From Stomoxys calcitrans (taxonomy: Eukaryota; Arthropoda; Insecta; Diptera; Muscidae): 64,000 nt of DNA. The position numbers and the translations under genes were made by a program. The stretch covers positions 63,019,820-63,083,819 of the forward strand of contig NC_081554.1 in NCBI RefSeq assembly GCF_963082655.1. The letters are read 5' to 3'. Below are positions 53,866-62,433 of the stretch, one piece after another. The notes beneath the pieces are model-generated. The model saw only the letters and a list, made by a program, of their open reading frames with translations. It searched no databases and had not been told where the DNA came from. Each line of letters begins with the position of its first letter. The stretch's first letter is position 1.

Positions 53866-55690
53866 TTTCAATTTGGCTTACATCGCTCTAGATTTAGATA
53901 TAGTTGCCATATAGACGGAACTCTCGAATTAAGTTTAGGGCCGATAAAAGGTGTATTTATTATTTGTCTGATTTCGTCGAAACTTGGGACAGTGAGTTGC
54001 GTTAGGCCCTTCGACATCCTCTTTCAATTTGGCCCAGATCGGTCCAGAATAAGATATACCTGCCATATCAACCGATCTCTCGATTTAAGGTATTGGCCCC
54101 GTTAAAGACGCATTTATCGCCCGATGTCGCCGAAATTAAGGTTAGTGGGTTATGTTAGGCCCCTCGACATCTTTCTGCAATTTGGCTCAGATCGGTTCAG
54201 ATTTATATATAGCTGCCATATAAACCGATCTTCCGATTTAAGGTATTGGCCCCATAAAAGATGCATTTATTGCCCGATGTCGCCGTAATTAAGGTCAGTG
54301 AGTTATGTTAGGCCCCTCGACATCTTTCTGCAATTTGGTACAGATCGGTCCTAATTTGGATATAGCTGCCATATAGACCGAACTCTCGAATTAAGTTTTT
54401 GGGCCGATAAAAGGCGTATTTATTGTCTGATTTCGTCGAAATTTGGGACAGTGATTTATGCTAGGCCCCTCGACATCTTTCTGCAATTTGGCTCAGATCG
54501 GTTCAGATTTATATACAGCTGTCATATAAACCGATCTTCCGATTTAAGGTATTGGCACCATAAAAGATGCATTTATTGCCCGATATCGCCGAAATTAAGG
54601 TCAGTGAGTTATGTTAGGCCCCTCGACATCTTTCTGCAATTTGGCTCAGATCGGTTCAGTTTTATATATAGCTGCCATATAAGCCGATCTCCCGATTTAA
54701 GGTATTGGCCCCATAAAAGATGCATTTATTGCCCGATGTCGCCGAAATCATGGTCAGTGAGTTATGTTAGGCCTTTCGACATCTTTCTGCAATTTGGCTC
54801 AGATCGGTTCAGATTTATATATAGCTGCCATATAAACCGATTTCCCGATTTAAGGTATTGTCCCCATAAAAGACACATTTATTGCCCAATGTCGCCGAAA
54901 TTAAGGCCAGTGAGTTATGTTAGGCCCCTCGACATCCTTCTGCAATTTGGCTCAGATCGGTTCAGATTTATATATAGCTGCCATATAAACCGATCTTCCG
55001 AATTAAGGTATTGGCCCCATAAAAGATGCATTTATTGCCCGATGTCGCCGAAATTAAGGTCAGTGAGTTATGTTAGGCCCCTCGACATCTTTCTGCAATT
55101 TGGCTCAGATCGGTTCAGACTTATATATAGCTGCCATATAAACCGATCTTCCGATTTAAGGTATTGACCCCATAAAAGATGCATTTATTGCCCGATGTCG
55201 CCGAAATTAAGGTCAGTGAGTTATGTTAGGTCCCTCGACATCTTTCTGCAATTTGGTACAGATCGGTCCTAATTTGGATATAGCTGCCATATAGACCGAA
55301 CTCTCGAATTAAGTTTTTGGGCCGATAAAAGGCGTATTTATTGTCTGATTTCGCCGAAATTTGGGACAGTGAGTTGCGCAAGGCCCTCCGACATCCTCTT
55401 TTAATCTGGTCCAGATCGGTTCAGAATTGGATATAGCTGCCTTATAGACCGATCTGCCGATAAAGGGTCTGAAGCCCATAAAAGCCTTTTTTTTAACCGA
55501 TTTCGCAGAAATTTGAAACAGTGGGTAGTCTTAGGTCTCCCGACATCCATCCCAAATATGGTTCACTATTTTTAACCGATTTCGCTGAAATTTTAAACAG
55601 TGAGTAGCTTTAGGCCTCCCAACATAGGACACAAATATGGTTCAGATCGGACTGTATTCAGATATAACTAGCATATAGACCGATATGCCG
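53866..55690 (+). repeat. HINE-B array, about twelve 153-bp units, open in one frame
   Basis: Units share GCCCCTCGACATCTTTCTGC, TTTGGCTCAGATCGGTTCAG and TATATAGCTGCCATATAAAC. The monomer is a multiple of three, so a frame lacking stops in one unit stays open: 54451-55167 is open for 238 codons with a 51-residue period. I regard it as non-coding. Confidence 0.93.
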
Positions 55691-55773
55691 ATTAGGGCTC
55701 TGAAGCTCATAAAAGCTTTATTGATTACCCATTTTGTTGAAATTTGAAATCCAAAATTCAACAGTGAGTTATA

Positions 55774-55985
55774 TTGGGTTGCCCAAAAAGTAATTGCGGA
55801 TTTTTCATGTAGTCGGCGTTGACAAATTTTTTCACAGCTTGTGACTCTGTAATTGCATTCTTTCTTCTGTCAGTTATCAGCTGTTACTTTTAGCTTGCTT
55901 TAGAAAAAAAGTGTAAAAAAAGTATATTTGATTAAAGTTCATTCGAAGTTTTATTAAAAATGCATTTACTTTTTGGGCAACCCAA
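55774..55985 (+). mobile_element. Mariner MITE (212 bp), 3' inverted repeat shortened
   Basis: TA at 55772-55773 and 55986-55987. The left end TTGGGTTGCCCAAAAAGTAA is intact; at the right, GCATTTACTTTTTGGGCAAC lacks the AATCCGCAATTAC-containing stretch, leaving a terminal repeat of about 17 bp. Confidence 0.94.
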
Positions 55986-56127
55986 TATTTATTTGACCAC
56001 TCAATGTGGGTGCAACACTTATCAAATTTTCACCGTATTGTGACGAAAGTGGGTTTACATATATACCCGAGGTGGTGGGTATCCAAAGTTCGGCCTGGTC
56101 GAACTTAATGCCTTTTTACTTGTTTTT

Positions 56128-56834
56128 ATATAAAACAGTGATTCTTATATTCACCATGGTTTTGCTTTGCCCGACTATAGTAATTACAAGTATGTGCAAT
56201 TTCATAAAGTATTCGTTGTTCATAATGTTGTATCGTCTGTTTGTTTGTTTCCCCAGACATCCTTGGTCAACATGATGGATGGACAACAGATGCTACTTTT
56301 CTAAGTGCTTTGTGGCTTTCTGGTCTATTATGGAGTATTTTGCATGTTTTTCATAAAGACCAACCAGTTCATGCTTCCTTATTTGGTTTAGCTACATTTT
56401 TTAACACTACTCTTTGGCTAGTATCCTTATGAACTCTTTGAGGTCTATTAATCCTGAATGTTTGCTTTTTGAACCTTTTGCGGCTATGCAAGGGAAAACA
56501 ACTCCGTCAACCGAATGGTCTTTGATGGCCTGCAGCAAAGAGCAAATATTCCGTGGTATTGTGGATATTCATCATGCTGAAGGGACAGATGATTAAACCA
56601 TTGAAGTTTGATGAAAGCTAGCAAAACATATGTAAGAGACTTGCAATAGAGGGCATCTTTTGTTTCTAAAATGCAGAATATTACACAAATGGAAGACGTA
56701 TGGTTTATACTTTGGTTAAGCAGGTTGAACATTGCTAATTTTCTATCGGGGTTTCCAATAAGGACTTGACGACTTTTTTTTGAATAAAATGCTAACCAAT
56801 TGAGATTTCTAAAGCCTTTATTATTGGCTTGAAG
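56128..56834. other. Unassigned sequence; short open frame without recognised domain
   Basis: The plus frame 56241-56432 reads MFVSPDILGQHDGWTTDATF followed by a hydrophobic stretch (LSALWLSGLLWSILHVF) and could include a membrane-like segment. The next frame, 56414-56596, has no known domain. No promoter, splice context or homologue could be assigned. A host exon relic or an unknown element are both possible. Confidence 0.35.
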
Positions 56835-57235
56835 TACAATCAAAACACTTATGAATGGAACTCGACATCGTTCAGATGGCCATCGCGGACACGTTTGCAT
56901 CTGCTAATACGTTGGACCCAATTATTGATTACTCGGCCACATATTTTAGCCGAAACTGTCGCTATTTCCCTTTTGGGTCCCTTGCTCTGAGCTCTTCTAA
57001 CATGGTCGGCTTGTTGGCATAAGCCAACGACTTGACATAGTCAATAGCTACAATTCGTAGGAACTAGGCGAGCGATCGAGTGGGCCATTTCTTGAGATAA
57101 CACGCTGATCATACTTACACTTCCATAAAACGATTGTAACGTGTGTTGTGTGGCTTGTGGCAGCGTTCTGTTGAAACCACATGTTGTCCAGGTTGATCTG
57201 GCAAAATATCGATGGCATTGTCGATACTATCGATA
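56835..57235 (-). pseudogene. Mariner/Tc1-type transposase C-terminal relic
   Basis: Minus strand. NLDNMWFQQNAATSHTTHVT (about 57150-57210) matches the MWFQQDGAT-type catalytic strand of Tc1/mariner-superfamily transposases, with the catalytic Asp replaced by Asn. Next comes RVISRNGPLDRSPSSYEL (about 57050-57105), where active proteins have W-PPRS-DL-P. Then, after frameshifts, SLAYANKPTMLEELRA and RISRCKRVRDGHLNDVEFHS (56840-56900), the usual C-terminus. The N-terminal DNA-binding part is absent; a TATCGATA-type AT-rich segment replaces it at 57190-57290. Not the source of the MITEs as far as can be judged. Confidence 0.8.
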
Positions 57236-57417
57236 TTTTATTTTTTCTCTGAATATCGATTGATACTTTTCCTATCGCTATTATCGGCAAAGTTTAATTT
57301 TTTTCAATATTGAACAAAAATAAGTGATCCTATAAGATACATTGCGTCCATAGATGACGGAATTTTCTTCCGATTGGGCTAAATTTTACACCATGATTTC
57401 TCTCATGAGTTCCAAAG

Positions 57418-59830
57418 GCTTAGGTTAGGTTAAGGTTAAGTGGCAGTCTGCCATCAGACTCATTTAGACGTTTTCATCCATTGTGATATCACAGGAATGG
57501 AAGAAGGAAAATGCCTTCTAGTTTCTACCAGATTGCTTTAAAAGCTTAATCAGACAGGCTCTCAAAGAAATGAGAACCTAAAGTGGAACTGCTTCTGACT
57601 GCTAGTGCGGGACACACACATAGAAGGTGTTCCATGGTCTCTTCTTCTTCGATGTCCTCACAGCTTCTGCAAAAGTCGTTGCTGGCAACCTTCAGTTGAC
57701 ATGTTTCTCGATCTGTCAGTTACCTGTTATGACGAACACAATGACTGAGACGTCTGTTCTGGCCAATGATAGCAAAGCGATAGACCTCTTCAAGTCTAGA
57801 ATAGGCCACATAGTTTTGGAATGCTCACAGCCCCCTCTTTTTGTGAACATCTATCATTCATTGTCCTTCCGGTCTGGTGCTGAAAACTTTGCTTACATGT
57901 CGCTAGAGGCATACCCACCGATTCCAGTATCCCTGGAATGTGTAAAGTTGTTCCTAGTCTCGCAAGCTCATCCGCTTTACAAATCCCTGGGATATAACTG
58001 TGGCCCGGAACCCAGAACAGGAGAATTTTGAACTGTTCAGCCATCTCGTTGAGAGATCTGCGACAGTCGAGGGCGGTTTTTTTGTTCAGTATTACGTTCT
58101 CCAGGGATTTGATGGCTGCCTGGCTGTCTGAGATGATATTTTTGCCAATATATCTTAGCCATTCTATCTTATCTTAGCCATTCCACCACTTTCTTAACTG
58201 CAAGGATCTCCGCTTGATACACACTGCAGTGGTCGGGCAAACTTTTCGATATGACCAGTTCTAGATCTTTTGAGTACACCCCAAAGCCCAACTGGTCGAT
58301 TAGTTTGGAACTATCCGTATAGAAGTCTATGTAACCTCTGCAACCAGGGATATCGTAGTTCCAATCGGTTCTATCAGGAATAGTGGTCAGTGCTTTTTAT
58401 CAAAAAGCAGTTCAGGCAGGGTGTAATCCACACGGCCGGGAACATCGGATATTGTATCAAGGATAACACAGTGTCCGTAGCCACCACATGACCAATTAGA
58501 AAGCTCCCTTAACCTTACGGCTGTGATCGCTGCCTTTTGGGTTGCTACAATGTCCACAGGCATTAAATTCAGTGCATCAGATGGTGTCGACCTCAGTGCG
58601 GATGTGATGCACAAACAAGCCATCCTTTGGATCCGGTTAAGTATTGAGCAGTAGAAGGACTTTTGAAACGTCGTCCACCAGACCACAACACCATATAGCA
58701 TTATAGGTCTGACATTTGCAGTATATACCCAATGCATGGCACCCGGTCTATGCCCCCAAATTATGCCAATGGCTCTCTTGCAGGTGTTAAGGGCAAGAGT
58801 GGCTTTTCTTGCACTTTCCAAAATGTTGGATTTGAAATTCAATTTTCTGTCCAGCAAAATAGCCAGGTATTTTCGCTTTCTGTAAATGGAACAGACCAAT
58901 TTCGGTTGCCCACTTTGCTGTTGCACGTAGAGCTTTCTGAAGTATATCTCTTAGAGTGCAGGGAAACTTTCCCCTAACCGCAATTGCCACGTCATCTGCA
59001 TACGCGACCACTTTTACGCCTTTTTCTTCCAGAGCCAATAATATATTGTTAACGGCTATATTTCAAAGTAGAGGAGACAGTTCACCTCCTTGAGGAGTTC
59101 CTCTGCTGACCCATCTGGGTAGATCCACAGATCCCAAGCCTGCCGTAATGCTTTTTTAGTTAGTAAATATTTGATAAACTTTCTTACGGTAGATTTGATA
59201 CCTAGAAACCCCAACTCCTTCATGATTGACATCGGTTTAGCATTATTGAAGCACCTTCAATGTCAAGGTCCTTGACAGCACGAGAACCCTCTATGTAGCC
59301 GACTAGGTCGTGAGGGGCTGTTTTAGTGGATTTGCCTTTACTATATGCATACTGCTGCCACGACAGGCAATCTCTAGGGATCTTTGCCCTAAGATATGTT
59401 TCTATCAACCTCTCAAGAGCGTTCAGCATAAATGATGACAGACTAATAGGATGAAAAACTTTCGCATTCCTGTGGTAGGGGTTTCCTGCTTTTGGAATGA
59501 AAATTACTTTAGTGTCCCTCTATCCCACAGGTATATATGACATGCTGATACAAGCAAAGTATATCTTCCTTAGCCAGTGAACCAGTCCATGAGACACAGC
59601 TTGTAGTTCAACCGGTGATACATCATCAGGGCCTGACGACTTAAAGGAGTCGAAACTTCTTATTGCCCAAAGGATTTTCGGCTCAGACACAATTTCCCTA
59701 ATGGCCTCCGACGAATGCATATTAGTGACAACTTCTTCTGGCGCCACGTTGTCCGTTGGAGAATATCCCGAGAAATGTGTATCAACTAGTAGCTCTAGTG
59801 TTTCCTCACTAGACATTGTCCATACATTCT
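57418..59830 (-). pseudogene. NLTR1 reverse transcriptase, RNase H and 3' tail
   Basis: Minus strand, best NLTR1 copy. RT start 59816-59520 (WAIRSFDSFKSSGPDDVSPV), 59429-59220 (YLRAKIPRDCLSWQQYAYSK, GKSTKTAPHDL), catalytic box in VVAYADDVAIAVRG at 58991-59002 (intact YADD), thumb in 58926-58387 (LAILLDRKLNFKSNI, VYTANVRPIMLYGVVVWW). RNase H 58290-57796 ends FWVPGHSYIPG and KADELARLG. The 3' end is GCTTAGGTTAGGTT in complement at about 57418-57432. Several frameshifts separate the frames. The motif A region near 59240-59260 (DIEGAS) is damaged. Confidence 0.9.
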
Positions 59831-59990
59831 ATGACTTCTGAATATACCCCACCATAATAGGTCACGAGGGCATAATCTTCTTTAGCCGAGAGGCCTCAGA
59901 TGTATTTGCCACGGAGCTGCAGAATTTTAGCTCAGCCTTATCCATGGTTCCTGGATAAGAATCACGTCAAATCCCCTTGCCATCAGGAGG
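59831..59990 (-). pseudogene. NLTR1 endonuclease remnant, mostly deleted
   Basis: Only the ends of EN remain: the linker side (CACGGAGCTGCAGAATTTTAGCTCAGCC, split at 59935) joined at about 59941 to the EN start (complement CATGGTTCCTGGATAAGAATC, encoding LIQEPW). The roughly 600 bp of EN seen at 51350-52140 are missing. Explains why the element is otherwise nearly complete but shorter. Confidence 0.72.
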
Positions 59991-61525
59991 ACCTTTAATG
60001 CCGCCGAAGCGGCCTTACAATGGTGGAGATTTATCTGTAGAAACCGAACTATAGTCAGTATTCAGAACTTCCACCACATGTTGTGTTAGTCTCGTCTTCT
60101 GACTCCACCAGGAATTCATCCCCACAAGATTCGGTAGAACTTAGAAGGTGAGAAAGCTGTGGAACCACTCTTCCTCAGGACACTGGGCACTTGCGGTGTG
60201 GACGATTTCTCCTTAGATGCTTCACTAACTGCTGCTGTCGACGTACTTTCTGAGTTCCGTGCTTCCCTGCTGGCGCACACCTTGAGCCTAGTCTAACTGG
60301 GTGACCCACCCACCCAGGGCTTGTGGGGTCCCGTTTCGATGCCTGCCTCTCCGATCTCGATTGTGGGAGGTGGTTTGTCAGTCTCCTGCAATCACTCAGA
60401 CTTTAGCGATGTGGCCGATAGTTCCTCAGGCAAGTGTTCAGCAACATCTGCTGAGTCGTCTCCTGATTCCCCATATCTCCGATCACCATCAGCTTCATCC
60501 TATCTACCAATCTTCCAGTCGATGGTTGAAAGATTGGTATTACATTCCCTTAGGCTTCCAAGTATCGCTTCAGGATCTGAGGGAATCCTTAATATCTAAG
60601 CATGCGCCATTGGTCGAGAAGGAATATCTTCCTTCTTGACTAAATCTAGTGCTGCATCTGGCCACATCTCACCAATCTTTTTTCAACGCACAACGATACA
60701 TTTCAATTGAGCGTTGATCGCCGAAGGCAATTAGTCTGTATCGGCCTCGATACCAGCCTGCATCGTCATAAACTGGAGGAGACCCAGAGAATTCCGCAAG
60801 GACATTGGAGTATACTGATGGCAGTCCATTGACAATCCCACTCCAATTATTCCTAGGTATGCAGGCCTGTCCTTCTTCCTTGTCGACAACTGCCATCGCC
60901 AAACTGTCTCTAGCGACATTAGCAAAGGTTCATGGACCCATCTTACTATTGTTCGCCCAGGTTCTTTTAAGCATGGGATGCCCCTAAGGTGACCGCAGCC
61001 TTTTGGCTGACAGCGGTGAAGTTTCCGAATCCAAACATGTAGTCTTTGGGGTAGCCTGTGCAGCGAATTCCCGAGCCCAATATAGGGAATCTCTCTCCCT
61101 ATTAGTGAGAGTCTTAGGATTATTCGCACCAAGCCTTTCAATAAACCTGAGAGCGATGCGTCTTCTATTATTCCAACCTCTTAAAGAGCGCGTTGTTTTG
61201 CTGGGGAAGGCCAATGGCCTAGGCAAATTATAGACATGCGAAGAAAGAATAGGTTTGGCCTTGTCCTTGAAACTCGAACCAGGTGTCTTCGTCAAATGCC
61301 CCTGCTGACCAGTCGTTTGTCGGCTAGAGGATCCTGAAGCAGCCACTCCACCAATCGAGGTTTCAGTAGCAGACAACATGCTACGGCCTGATACCACCAT
61401 CGTAGTTATAGGCTCTTTGGACTCCCTTCTAAGTCTACACCCGGGCTTCAGATCTACCGCTCCACTGGAAACAGACGCAAATCATCAACCTCCTAATGGA
61501 TACCTCTATCACAGTTATCCTTGAG
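59991..61525 (-). pseudogene. NLTR1 ORF1 (DUF4780-like), nearly full
   Basis: Frames from right to left: 61400-60984 (MVVSGRSMLSATETS, SSRQTTGQQGHL, SLRGWNNRRRIALRFIERLG), a basic, low-complexity N-terminal region. Then 60902-60669 (RNNWSGIVNGLPSVYSNV, DDAGWYRGRYRLIAFGDQRS, MYRCALKKDW), the DUF4780-like core, then a degraded acidic tail to 60000. Frameshifts at about 60980 and 60665. ORF1 products of this kind coat element RNA. Order ORF1-EN-RT-RNase H is conserved with 57418-59830. Confidence 0.8.
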
Positions 61526-61627
61526 TGACTTAAATTTTTCTTCCAAAAATAATGACCTATTACGAATTACAGGAAAATGTTTGCGGAATGAAATAAAAAT
61601 ACGTCCGCCCCACTCAACGGTTCAAAT

Positions 61628-62100
61628 ATGTATAATTTCAGCCAAGTCGGACCAAATTTGCGGCTTCCATAGGCTCAAAAAGTCAAATCGGGAGATCGGT
61701 TTATATGGGAGCTATATCAGATTCTTGTTCGATTTGAACAGTACTTCGCACAGTTATTGGAAGTAATATCAGAATACTTTGTGCAAAATTTCAGCCAAAC
61801 CGGACAAAAATTGCGGCTTCCGGCGGCTCAAGAAATCAAATCGTGAGTTCGGTTTATATGGGAGCTATATCTAAATCTAAACCGATATGGCCCATTTGCA
61901 ATACCCAAAGACCTACATTAATTTTAAGTGTCTGTGCAAAATTTCAAGCGGCCAGCTTTACGCCTTCGACCGCTATGGTGATTTCGACTGACGGACGGGC
62001 GGACATGGCTAGACCTACTCAGAACGTCGTTTGTGACGAATAATTCGAGGTGTTACAAACGGAATGACTAGATTGGTATATCCCCATCCTATGGTATAAC
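61628..62100 (-). mobile_element. HINE-C, reversed, 5' end side
   Basis: TTCAGCCAAGTCGGACCAAA, AGATCGGTTTATATGGGAGC (twice), TTGACTGACGGACGGGCGGAC in reverse-orientation C monomers, then CGAGGTGTTACAAACGGAAT and CCCCATCCTATGGTATAAC, a damaged 5' end. No 3' end. Confidence 0.82.
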
Positions 62101-62402
62101 AAATGTGGTTAATGAAATCAAAATAGTAATGGTTTAATCACGCTCCTGTAGAGCCAGTGGACTACCCTCGAAATGGGGCTTGAATCCGAGGATAGTCCAC
62201 TGACTCTACAACGTCGAGACCATCGAGAATACATTACGCCATTCGTCTGAGACGAATATTTCGACGTGTTACAAACGGAATGACTTGATTGGTATACCAC
62301 CATCCTATGGTGATGGGTATAAAAAATTTGTTTAATAAAATCAACATAGTAATGGTCTAATCACGCTCCTGTAGAGCCAGTGGACTACCCTCGAAATGGG
62401 GC
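62101..62402. repeat. Tandem duplication with two hairpins and a HINE 5' tip
   Basis: AATAGTAATGGTTTAATCAC at about 62121 recurs as CATAGTAATGGTCTAATCAC near 62344 (offset 223). Each copy carries TCACGCTCCTGTAGAGCCAG, which is antisense NLTR2 RT sequence. Hairpin 1: 62147-62170 with 62187-62210. A reversed HINE 5' tip, CCTATGGTGATGGGTATAAA, lies at about 62304-62324. Hairpin 2 spans the border with the next feature. Confidence 0.85.
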
Positions 62403-62433
62403 TAGTCCATTGGCTCTACAGGAGCGTGATTAG
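62357..62433. repeat. 31-bp-arm inverted repeat at an NLTR2 5' junction
   Basis: Arms 62357-62387 and 62403-62433 are complementary with one mismatch; the loop is 62388-62402. The right arm is sense NLTR2 RT sequence (TAGTCCATTGGCTCTACAGG) and continues into the element; the left arm is the same stretch inverted. Confidence 0.95.

Larger units (their letters stand above)
52914..56127 (+). mobile_element. 3.2-kb chimeric HINE: A-type 5' half, B-type 3' half
   Basis: 5' TTTTTATACCCTCCACCATAG (about 52917), INE-1-like blocks, a short TCCG run (53050-53095), four A monomers to about 53866, then about twelve B monomers to 55760, a MITE (55774-55985), and a 3' end ATACCCGAGGTGGTGGGTAT with GTTCGGCCTGGTCGAAC and GCCTTTTTACTTGTTTTT. 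The 5' subterminal repeat is A-type (CCTCCACC) and the 3' one B-type (GGTGGTGGGTAT), so the ends match only partly. The longest HINE here. Confidence 0.87.

Noticed and set aside
54451..55167. A 238-codon open frame that could be a repetitive protein gene.
   Set aside because: It lies wholly inside the HINE-B tandem array, has the 51-residue period of the 153-bp monomer, and the same frame is open in other arrays. No start context or domain supports a gene.
57190..57290. TATCGATA-type sequences as DREF promoter sites.
   Set aside because: They lie within a decayed transposase with no transcription unit nearby, and the AT-rich context makes chance matches likely.
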